From Marthasterias glacialis (taxonomy: Eukaryota; Echinodermata; Asteroidea; Forcipulatida; Asteriidae), in assembly GCA_911728455.2 (NCBI GenBank), contig OU452222.1:3787592-3851591 (forward strand): 64,000 bases of DNA, in the 5' to 3' direction. Below, piece by piece: positions 40,301-50,234 of the stretch (the first letter of the stretch is position 1; each line of letters opens with the position of its first letter). The notes beneath the pieces were generated by a model. The model saw only the letters and a list, made by a program, of their open reading frames with translations. It was not told the DNA's origin and ran no database searches. The translations under genes were made by a program, and so were the position numbers.

Positions 40301-43110
40301 GAACAGTGTCCAGTATCCTTGAATCTGGTGAGGCTGTCCTGTCTACTACCATGGAGAAAGTCCCCTCGAAACCACAGGAGGTAACGGCAACTTGCAAGAT
40401 CGATAGACAGACGAGCTTTGCTGACACATTAAGGGCAGCTGCTCAACTTGAGCTGGTTCATCCTGGTCTTCTTGCCAGGCTAGCTCTCCATGAGCCCAAT
40501 GCATCCACTCTTCTTGGTAGGTTGAAAACAGTTTTCACTTTCAGGTCGGCCACAGGTTTCTGGCGACACATCCTCACCTTCATGAGACACTAATCGTATT
40601 TTAACCACATTTTTCTAGGTTTTTTAGCTGAAGCATCCAAGCCTGCAACTGCAACTCCTGATCAAAATGTGTTGCAACAGCTAATCGAGTTGGGCATAGT
40701 TGGCGTAGTACAGACAAATAATGATGTGGTAACTGTTAACATTGAGGAAAATGGGGTTGTTTTAGAAGAAGATACATGCCAAGAATCACCTGGAGAAGAG
40801 CTTAACATCCTTCTTAACTGTTGGCGTGATGAGTCCCACCCAAGTGGTGTTGTCAATGACGTTACATTGGATGATGGTATGATAGCATATAATATAACCA
40901 AAAGAAAACTACAAAAACTTTGTGTGTGTGTCATCTTTAGGGCCAATGATTTTCCAATTTAGAAAAGTGCAGATTTTGTTTTCCAAATCCTTAACTCTGT
41001 TTCACACTTACGAAAAAAATTGTTTCTTCAATAGTTAAAAGGTAGTTACATTTACAGAGAGTGATTATAGACAGCAAAAATTTATTAAGATTAACTACTG
41101 ACTTAAAATGATGTGTCCAGCCCCCCCCCTATATAAAAGTTTGCTACCACCGAGCTTCGTTTGGTCCAGTTGCCTGGGAACAGTGGGGCAGAGCAAACCA
41201 CAGAGTGGGGAAAAATTCCCATAAAAGAAAATCAAGGGTTAAGTCCAGTTTTCGGACTTTTTGGTTTTGTAATACTGCACTGACTGATGCAACAAAAACA
41301 TGAATAGAAACATGGAGTGGCCGTTTACAACAACAGTTGACAACATCAGGTGGTCTTGTAATTCTGAAAAAAGAAAGAAAGATAACCTGCCATTTTGTTT
41401 TCACCTGGCGACAGAATCTGGATAGATTACAGAAGATCTCTGACCATTATGAGTGAATAAGCAATACATGTATTATAAAGAGCAGATGTAAGCTGTTTAA
41501 CTTGTAGCTGCAGATTAAAACAAGGAAACAAAACCGCAAGTGGAGCAAAAGCAACTGCGAGAGCATGTCATGATTTTGCCCCTGTTCGCAGAGCGAAAAC
41601 AACCGTCCGCTTTTCTCGATCGCTGAAAATCACTGGCTCTACATCTTAAACGGTGACCTTTGTCTTTTCTCAACCACTTTATGTTATTGATGTTGATATT
41701 TATACATGTATTAATCAATGGGAGGTAAACATTGGTGTCTGATCTGTTAATCATTTTCAGTTTACTGTTATTTGGAAATTCTGAAAAGTAGCTTTTGAAA
41801 GGACCAAAAAGGTACTTGTCTTATGAAAAAGTTGTGTCAAAGAATAGCTATGCATAAAAAAATAAAAAAATACTGTTTTACTTCCAATATGTTCCAAGTC
41901 ACAGTTTGTACAATAACATTATTAGAACCAAGCATGATGTATATTGTATTTTGCTGTTAGTTTGGTAGAAAGCAGTTACACACAAGCATCTAATTTTAGG
42001 TTGGCAACTCTAAAACCTAACCTGTAAAAGAAAGTGTGGTCACTTGAAAAAGATTGACTTCAGCACGTTGTTGAAATTGATGACCTGTGTGTAGTTGTCT
42101 ATACCAAAGATTGACCCCAGTTACCCAGTGATTTACTTCCCTGTAGTCCATAGTTTAGGAAAGTTCTTATTAAAATCTGGATGTTCTTTGACCGAGTTCG
42201 TTTTCTGCCAGGCAAAAAAACCAAGACTAAATTCTTAAATTTGAGATTGCATCAGTTTTACAGGTTGAAGTTGTCTGTACAAATAGCATGTGAGATTATG
42301 TGGCTAAATTCTACATTTTAAAGTAGTGACAGTTTTTGTTTCTTCGTTTTCGTTGTGTATTCACCTACTGCACAATGATTCTTTTATACACTAATCCGAG
42401 CAGTGTCCATTTATAGTGTTTTACACCACCGCAGCTATGGCTCTCGCATGCGCGTGCGACTTGACAATTGCGCGTCAGCACGCATATGTACCAATCAGCA
42501 TGGCGGCCTTCGCTGCGGTGGTATAAACGCCCATGAACAAACTGCTCGGATTAGCCTATACAGCTGTAAAAGCAAAGACCTTTTAAATGCATTAATTTTC
42601 TTTGCAGTATATTTAGAATTGAAGGCGTGACTTATTTTGCACATGAGTGTCTTTATGATAGTGCACTGGCAAGACGTTGGTTTTCATCTCATGCTGATCA
42701 TTCATAACTCTTTAATGAAGACGGTAATGTTACAAAGACCTGTGTACTGTATTCAAAACCCTGAAACAGATGCAAGTTTCAGGGGATAAGAAGTACCATG
42801 GGTTCTTTCTAACATTGTCTGGATCACTTTTCAATCTTAATCATTGTTTCTTTTTAGAAGGGAAGATGACCAAAACTATTAAAAATTCTTTTTGTTGCTC
42901 TAACTAGTTGTCTAAGAGCTGTTGGGGGTTGCTGACTTTCTGCCTCACTAATAATGTCTCATATCATTAATTCTGAATTAACTTTTCCCATAGGTTTTGT
43001 AGTCTCTGCTCTCCCCTTGGGCCTGTGGGTCATCTTGTTTTAATTTTGTAAATCTAATTTTTATTATCATTTTATTCTCTCCTGCAGTATCCTCAGTGTT
43101 GTCGCTTTAG
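31329..43110 (+). CDS. NFAT5-like Rel-family transcription factor
   Basis: Twelve coding exons: 31329-31407, 32282-32347, 34063-34648, 34836-35037, 35190-35389, 35516-35688, 35804-35997, 36120-36258, 39748-39804, 40307-40516, 40619-40876, 43088-43110. All phases agree and give 728 aa. Residues 1-243 are Ser/Pro-rich and acidic ([20 protein letters not shown]). The Rel homology domain spans about 270-435, with the DNA-contact loop [19 protein letters not shown] (287 on), [16 protein letters not shown] and [18 protein letters not shown], plus the basic ARSKRKST. An IPT/TIG dimerisation domain follows at about 436-546 ([26 protein letters not shown]). The loop is of NFAT5/TonEBP type. NFAT5 in vertebrates answers hypertonic stress without calcineurin, and I see no PxIxIT docking motif here. 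Unlike vertebrate NFAT5 there is no long Gln-rich tail; the last 180 aa are acidic and the final exon adds only VSSVLSL. Confidence 0.95.
33209..33231. repeat. (TA)n microsatellite
   Basis: Short perfect TA dinucleotide run in NFAT-like intron 2. The rest of this intron (32348-34062) is AT-rich and I see nothing else in it. Confidence 0.9.
34063..34648 (+). CDS. NFAT-like exon 3: Ser-rich N-terminal region
   Basis: Largest exon (586 nt), acceptor gaaatatccag, donor gtatag. It encodes the low-complexity N-terminal region, with Ser-Pro pairs (SSPFS, SSPMT, LSPSS, RSPVD, NSPVT) and acidic patches ([20 protein letters not shown]). The SP pairs recall NFAT phosphorylation sites, but the region is too diverged to align by eye. 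Confidence 0.9.
34836..36258 (+). CDS. NFAT-like exons 4-8: Rel homology and IPT domains
   Basis: Five exons (34836-35037, 35190-35389, 35516-35688, 35804-35997, 36120-36258) carry the whole DNA-binding and dimerisation module. Exon 4 has the recognition loop [20 protein letters not shown]. Exon 5 carries [20 protein letters not shown] and DVDGTTVIE. Exon 6 has [17 protein letters not shown]. Exon 7 begins the IPT domain with [15 protein letters not shown]. Exon 8 completes it ([20 protein letters not shown]). Conservation with vertebrate NFAT5 is high across all five. Confidence 0.95.
36259..39747 (+). other. NFAT-like intron 8, 3.5 kb
   Basis: AT-rich and almost free of the repeats that fill the rest of the window. 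It contains a 46-nt stretch (38830-38875) flanked by tttttttgcag and gttcta. If used as an exon, it would add [14 protein letters not shown] and shift the frame into an immediate stop. Nothing else recognisable. Confidence 0.5.
39748..40876 (+). CDS. NFAT-like exons 9-11: acidic C-terminal region
   Basis: Exons 39748-39804, 40307-40516 and 40619-40876. They encode an acidic, Leu-rich tail with [20 protein letters not shown] and, further on, [20 protein letters not shown]. The tail resembles no domain I can name. It may act in transactivation; that is inference from composition only. Confidence 0.85.
39993..40170. mobile_element. Small MITE with CAGGCCT(C/T)GATCTTA ends
   Basis: The ends caggcctcgatcttaag and ttaagatcaaggcctg are inverted, and tgtatg directly flanks both sides as a 6-bp target duplication. 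Located in NFAT-like intron 9. The inner sequence is rich in ggcc. Confidence 0.75.
40877..43087 (+). other. NFAT-like intron 11
   Basis: 2.2-kb intron with no recognisable exon. It carries the MITE at 42392-42554 and an otherwise AT-rich, non-repetitive sequence. The open frames on the minus strand at 41144-41404 and 41515-41754 show no protein signature. Confidence 0.6.
42392..42554. mobile_element. MITE with TAATCCGAGCAGT ends
   Basis: The terminal repeats taatccgagcagt and actgctcggatta are perfect inverses, and the inner halves also pair (caccaccgcag with ctgcggtggt). The core is CpG-rich (catgcgcgtgcgac). TA at both outer borders fits a TA target duplication. Confidence 0.85.
43088..43110 (+). 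CDS. NFAT-like terminal coding exon
   Basis: The acceptor ctctcctgcag opens an exon whose coding part is 23 nt: one Val completed across the junction, then SSVLSL and TAG. It sits 2.2 kb after exon 11. The acceptor is strong, and reading through instead after 40876 gives a different ending ([15 protein letters not shown]). Confidence 0.75.
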
Positions 43111-45064
43111 TGTGCATGATGGAGAAGACGACCAGCTGAACAGTAGGATGTATCAACCTGTCCTGATGAACTGTTACAGAAGAGGACTGTACATAATACA
43201 CAATGTATATATGTGTAAATACAAGTGTATATTTTTCTTGTATTGTCTAAATTTTTGTACATAGTAAACTGAACCTTGATTATCACACAAAAAATGTCAG
43301 TTGAAAGAATTTCTAGCTTGCAGTCACATTAAATCACTACAACTCCATGCACAAAACTTAATAGCCTGGCTTGTCAGTGTCGGAACATTTCATTCTCTTT
43401 GGATGTATTTTCTGGCACAAAATGCTTTTGTAATTAACGTGTTATATTGAAAGTATAAGTACACTGTGTGAATCCAAAGTTGCTGTAAAAAAAAAGGATG
43501 TAACAAAGACTTATAATTTTTTGAAACGGTTATCTTTTTTTTCTTTTTGTATACAAAGTGATAACTTATTTATTTAACCAAGATGAGCTTTTTTAAAAAA
43601 AAAATTGCTTTTTGTACTGCTAGCGATAACTGAACGTAAAACTAAACTTGTTTTTGAGAAACCCATGGAAGAGAAGGAAACTTACCATGTACATGTACAT
43701 ATCATATTCAGAGGAAAATTCTTAAAAGTACTCAAATGTATACTTAAAGTTTGAATGATTTTTCTTGATCTATGAAATTTGAAAAAAGAGAGCAAAATTT
43801 CCTTTCTAAATGTACTCTTCACAGCATTTGTATTTTGATTTTAAGATTCCATCAAATTAAATGGTTGAGCTGCTGTACTTGCTTTGCTCCACTAAACAAG
43901 TTTGGTTTCACCCCATCCACAGTCTCTTGCCACTGTTGTTTGTAACAGCATCTTGTGTTCACACTTGGTGTTTCCAGTACAGAAACAGTTTACTTACCTT
44001 AGAGTTCTCTTCCATTCACTCATCCAATATGTTTGTTGTTATTGTTTATCCAACGGTTTAAAAACATTGTCCGTCCCTCTATCAAACAAGAGCAATCAAT
44101 TATTTGTTCCATATGATTTATAGTTGTTGAAATGAATCGGTGTCAAATATTAATTCATGTCTTATCAATCTCGCGACATTGGACTTACACCATATCCAAG
44201 AATCATTATGAGACGAACTCCAATAGTACATTTATTACACACGAATTCAATGCAGCCTTTATGAATACAATTCTTTAGTATACACAAGCAGATGCAACAT
44301 TGGTTATCTTCAAAACATTATCTGAATGTTGTACCCAGATAATTGAGAAGGATATTTTCAGAGGCTTGTAGCTTGTAGTTGGATTTCATCAGAGTATAGT
44401 AGAACATACACAGAGTTTTGGACAGGTAACCTGTGCTCCAAAATCGCTCCCTTGTGGCGTCTTACAACATAAGGCAAGGGCAAGAACAACTGGTCACCAC
44501 AGGGGAATTCTAAAGAGATGCTCCACAAAGAAATTTGTGTACAAAGTCTCTGAGGAGATAATTAGTACAAGGACAAAGAAAGAACAATAGAGGTCTCCAC
44601 AAGGATGCTAAAATAAGAATGTGCGAAGAAATTAGTGTGTACAGTGTCTTTTATTTTGCCATCAGTTCTGAGAAACGTTTCTCACTGAAATTTACAACAG
44701 GGTATTGTAAAACATGTTATCTGAAAATTTGCAACATAACAGCTGAACTTTTTTTTTGGGCATATTCCTTTGAACACTTCTGTTATGAGGTCTCTTAACA
44801 TTAAGAATCCTCTTTATGATATAAATTTTGTACCACCCCTGTCGTGAAAATGTAGCAAGTTATGGACAGGAAAAGTTGGCTTCATATAACTACTAAAAAT
44901 ATCAACCAAGATTATTATGATAATTACAAATAAGTTCTTGATAATCTTTTTCAAACTTAACAGTAAGCCTACATCACATTTTTTTTTTCTGTGTGCTTGT
45001 GTGTCGTACGGAGCTGTAACTGCGTTGATATCAGTTGAATAAATGAAGTATTGAATCAAATAAA
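43111..45064 (+). other. NFAT-like 3' untranslated region (inferred)
   Basis: Long AT-rich stretch after the stop, with an AU-rich element-like tatttattta at about 43569 and AATAAA signals at 45038 and 45059. The true polyadenylation site cannot be fixed from sequence alone. Confidence 0.45.
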
Positions 45065-45718
45065 CTTGAGTGAACTCTGGTGTTTGAATTTTTCTTGTTT
45101 CAGAATTGATTAATACATAGCTTTGGAATGTTGTGGTAGAATTAGAAGAAAACTGAAGGGATTATCATGTTATCAGTTGTCAATGTAAAGAGGCCTTTAT
45201 AATAAGCAATACTAACAATTGCGAGTCTGTTGCTATGAGCAACAGTTTGTTAAATTAGGATTTTTTGGGGAGGGGGGATGGGTCATGTCGTTAATGAATT
45301 GTGTCTACTTTTTTCTTCATGGTGCGCATCCCTTCCCCCCCACCCCGTGGCTATGCCGCTTGGGGGTTGGGAAATTTACTTATTACCTAACTCGTTCCTC
45401 GACCGTGAATAAAATATTTTCTCATTTCATCATCCTACCTGCAAGGGAAACATGTTAATTATACAGACCTGTTTTGGGGAGCACCGATCTTGAGGCCGAG
45501 CCGGGAGTGCCAGAGCCGCGCCACATGAAGAAAGCGAGTCCATGGGGGTAACCGTGTTTAGTACTTTAAGACACGAGCAATTTTACCGTCTCGAAGAAGA
45601 ACTTCATTGGTTACCTGTACGATTAGAATTTCGTCTGCAGACGTTTTTAGATTTTTGTATAACTTTCCTATCACGGCACCGGGATGCCGTACTTCAATCG
45701 AATTGTCCTGATATTTAT

Positions 45719-45864
45719 ATATATGTATACATACAAACACATAATTATATACACATACATACACATATACGTATACACGCACATACATACATATACCCAC
45801 ATATGCATATATACATACATGTATACATACATATACAGTACATAAATTCTATTATTATTATTAT

Positions 45865-45910
<46 letters not shown>
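45719..45910. repeat. CATA/TACA microsatellite followed by a long T run
   Basis: About 120 bp of (acat)n/(atac)n variants, then an ATT run and roughly 41 consecutive T. The flanks (45480-45715) show a short open frame, LDFCITFLSRHRDAVLQSNC, that I cannot assign. Confidence 0.9.
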
Positions 45911-46439
45911 GCACGTCCTACGGCTTGTGCTTCAAATCGGTAAGTGACTTTCCACACACCTTCTGCTGTATCACAATGCACGCATGATCGCACAAGCCTA
46001 ATTGTGCAGTTACCACTCTATTGTATTCTCCTCTCCGCTAGACTGACCATGAGAAAATACATTGGACTATTTGTTCTGAGGTTGGGGATTAAAAGTCCTG
46101 CTACTAATGTAGTGATGTAAATTCCGATGTTCTGCCCACTTGACTTGTCAAAAACTTCATTGATCTATTAAAATTCATTTGAGGGTGGTGTACCTGCAGC
46201 AATTACAGAAGATTATCAAATAGCACTGTCTTTTTAAAGTAAATGCAACGATTTTTTCAAATAAAGATACCCCACTCTAAACAAGCTTCTGGTCTTAAGG
46301 TCACCAAGAGAAATAGCCCCCTCCCCCACATTAAAGTTTCCCCCGCCCTCGACAATGTTTCCCCCTGGGAAAAGTTCATTTCGCAGCCATGTTGGGTACA
46401 GCAGTGTACAAACTCAATGGCTGGCGCGTCGTCACACAG

Positions 46440-46718
46440 CATTAGCAAAAAGGTCTCAAGTGACGTCACGTGAAACCTCTCTATAAACATGACGATTGAG
46501 GGCGCATTTTTGGTGTTTTGTACCTAGACTTCTTGTACATGTTACAGGACGACGTCAGCGAGGGCACAGTTGCAGCATGTTCAGAGCGAGTTTACGACTT
46601 CAACGAGTTAGTTTGCTGTGGAATATTTCAATTTGTGTGTACTAAAAATTAAACAACATAAAAGTCAAATTTTCAGTTTCCATTATTGAGATGATTTAAT
46701 CGTGATCAGTTGGTCAAA
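46440..46718 (+). promoter_or_regulatory. METTL3 promoter region
   Basis: A full palindromic CRE, TGACGTCA (46461-46468), overlaps an E-box CACGTG (46467-46472). It lies 250 bp before the METTL3 ATG. A second cgacgtcagc occurs at about 46550. No TATA box is clear. Position and composition fit a CRE/E-box driven housekeeping promoter. Confidence 0.5.
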
Positions 46719-49700
46719 ATGTCGGATACATGGAGCGATATTCAGGCCGTCAAGCGACGCCAGGAGAATCTGAGGGAACGATTGCAGCGAAGGAAGAAAG
46801 AACGAATGGGGTTGATACCGCCGACGAGCGGCCCGAATGACGGCAGTGCTGCAGTTGGGTCGGCGGCAACTTCAGGTAGGCAGTTACCTTGTCGATTTCC
46901 CTGGGGATGGGTTGCATTAATTAACCTATCCCTTTGAGGTCATCAAAATCATAAAATAATTTTTTTAAAGGAAAAGTTTCCATATCCGGCTGCCACTTTT
47001 GACTTTGTAAGGGATTTTTTGGATTTTTTATTGGATGTGTTGGGTTTTTATTTCCCTTTTTTTAATATTCCTCTCCAGGAATTGGTAGCTATAAAACACT
47101 AAATATTGATCTACTTACTACTTACTGTAATTTAATTTTTAGGGTAGATCTAGCTAGTTTTCTTATGCCTCCTTTTCGCTTGTTATGACCAAAAGCGTAA
47201 CCTTCGCCAATTCGCTTCACGCTAGTACAACCGATAATGTCAAAACCTCAAAAAAGGAGTTCAGTGCCCCAGTTACTGGGTCTAGCTGTATGCTATATTA
47301 TTATGGACACTTAGACCCAGTAAACTGGGGCACTGTACTTTTTTTGTTTGTTTTTGTGTGTGACTTGGAGTGGACGGTCGTACTACTACTACTACTACTA
47401 GTACTAGCCAGGGAAGCATGGGGGTATCTGCTGTGAGGAAGGCGAGTTGGTAATTGTGTGATACCCTGTTCGCTTTCTGGTCAACTCGTACCTTTACCGA
47501 CTCGTACCTTTGTCAACTCGTACCTTCGCCGACTCCTACCTTGGGCAACTCGTACCTTCAGTTGAGTCAACTCGTACCTTCAGTTAAGTCAATTCGTACC
47601 TTCGGTATGCACGTACTTCAGCAGACCCTTCTGCTGGTAAGACCACAGCTTCAATGAGTGCGTGGCCTGTTTCGCATGCATGTATTTCGTGGGCATGCAT
47701 TTCAACAAGCAGTTGTAAATAAAAAAAATTGTTTGCATGTGACATTTGCAATTTTGCACATGTTTCTACGTCAAAGACTCACTTATGTTTTTAATGTTTT
47801 TAAGGCGCAGTGGCGCATCATGATTTAATCTGTCGCAATTACTGATGAGTGACATCACAGAGCTTAAGGCGCAGTGGCACATCATGATGGAGGGGGGGGG
47901 GGCTGCCAATCATCTCAATACAATCAACCTTAAGCAAAGCGTCCCCTTTCAAAATGCAGAATTACAAAATTGTAGAATTCACGCCTGTGAATTTTTCTTA
48001 ATGGAAGAAAAATTGTGGAATTCCAGGCCCTTGATATTTTCTAACAGAAGAAAATTGTAGAATTCTCAGCCTGTGAATTTTTTAAACTGAAGCGGGTGCC
48101 CTCCGTTTTATTTTTTTATCTTTTTTACAATTTTCTTTCTCGCTATCTCTCCCGCAAACGCCTTGATTAAAGGCTACATTACACAGGCTTTACGTCCGGC
48201 CGGCTGTGTCCGAGCTTCCAATCACTGCTACCTCGCTTATATATCAGAGGTACGAGTTGACTTAACTGAAGGTACGAAATTGTGAAGGCACGAGTTGGCG
48301 AAGGTACGAGTTGACTTAACTGAAGGTATGACACGGCGAAGGTACGAGTTGACCTGTTTCCCCCTGTTCCCCCAAAATGCCCAAATTTCGACAAAGAGTG
48401 AAAGACTTAACAGAATTGCTGGAAAATTGCCAACTGGCTTCTCAAGATATCAAAGATGAAATAACAGGCATTTAATTTTTATTGTGCTCCTGATCATATT
48501 CTGTCCTCCGAATAAATGTTTTTAGGGCCAAAACCAGTTTTGCCATGCCACTGTTAGATCCAATTGACACTTTGCATTTGGGATCTGGGTATTTGTCATT
48601 TGTCAATGACATACAAAGTCAAACTGGGTATCACACCGTCATAGCGAATCGCCTTCATCACAGCAGATACACCAATGCTTCCCTGGGGCGCTAGTACAAC
48701 CACCGAAATCAAATTTCAACAACAAAAGTACACCGCCCCAGGTACTGGTTCTACAATGTAGGACACTGACTCAGTCATAGGAGGTTGAGTAAACATGCTT
48801 TCGTCTGTGTGTCTGTGTGTGTCCTCAACATTAACAAAGAGCTTAATAAAAGTCTTGCTGTATTTTTCAGACCACCTTTTTAAAATTGAATTTTTAATTC
48901 TACCTGTTAAATAATCACAAACATTTTTGCCCAGAATCTTCTGCAAATCCAGTGACTTCTTTTCAGTCGGCAAGCTCAGCATCAAGAAGTGATACCAACA
49001 GTCCACTGACAGTTAATGCAACAGCTGTAGAGCACAAATTAGATCCACGCACTGAGAAGAAACTCCTTGAAAGGCTGTGTGATCACTCACTGTCACTCCC
49101 TGTGGACTCTGACAGCTTGCGTTCTTCCCTTACAAAGGTGCCAAAATGTTTTTACCTCAAAACACCGGAAGTCTTGTTATCTAGATTAGCCTTTGCCAAT
49201 TTTTGTATCCTTTATTTTACTCTTGAATGCGAAAGATTTAGAGGTAAAACATAGGAGTGGTAAAGTTGATAGTGCAGTGTTCTTACTTTATGTGACTCAA
49301 TTTTTACATTAAAAAAACAAACCTGTGTAAATGAAGGCGCAATCCGATGTCTGGGTCAGGAGAAAAATAGTGAAAAACCGTGCACACTTTTCAGCATGTA
49401 AACACATTCTCCTTTAACTTCGGTTGTTACAACCGAAATTAAAATCCGGGTGTTCAAATTCTATTTTCACTACGTTGAGAGTATTTCAGACAGAAATGGA
49501 AGATTGGTACTGGTATGAATTTCATGATCAGTAAGCTTACAGACTGATACTAATAAATAAAAAAATCTATGAATACCAATCCTGTATTCTACCTCTACCA
49601 ACAAGACATTTTGGTTACCTGACATTTTTATAGAAGTTCTAAAGTTCTATAGTTCTAAAGATAATTTAGAAGAAAGATAACAGCAGAGCATGGTTTAACA

Positions 49701-50234
49701 TTTTTTAAATTGTTGGGATTTTTTTTTTAATATTTGTTATTTAGTTATATTGACTCTCTATTTATCTTTCCTTTTTCAAATTTTAGATTTTGATGTATCA
49801 CAGGCAAGTTCTAGAAAATTTAGAAGAAAGATAACAGCAGAGCATGGTTTAACTTTTTTTAAATTGTTGGGATCTTTTTAAATATTTTTTATTTAGTTAT
49901 ATTGACTCTCCATTTATCTTTCCTTTTTCAGATTTTAGATTTTGATGTATCACAGGCAAGTGTTGAAAGTTTACTACAGAAATTCCTTGCCCAGGAGCTC
50001 ATTGCGTAAGTGCCACACAAATATCCAGGGTAAAACTTTGTTGTGTTTTGTTTTGATTTGTCTTTATCACAATCAGAAAATATCACTTCTTGGTTGTTTC
50101 TCGGGGAGTTCGTTGCAATCTTAAAGTGGGAAAGTAGTTAAAGCTTTCTGTTTTTCCCTTCCATCAGTGTGAGAGAGGGCAGCACAGCCGACGGCCAGCC
50201 ATGCTTAGTTGTTGTGTCTGTGGAATATGGCAAG
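46719..50234 (+). CDS. METTL3: METTL3 exons 1-4: N-terminal region
   Basis: Exons 46719-46875, 48935-49137, 49932-50005 and 50168-50234. Exon 1 gives the leader helix ([20 protein letters not shown]) that in human METTL3 contacts WTAP. Exon 2 ends in the conserved [18 protein letters not shown]. Exon 3 has [14 protein letters not shown], nearly identical to human [15 protein letters not shown]. Exon 4 has [10 protein letters not shown]. Confidence 0.93.
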
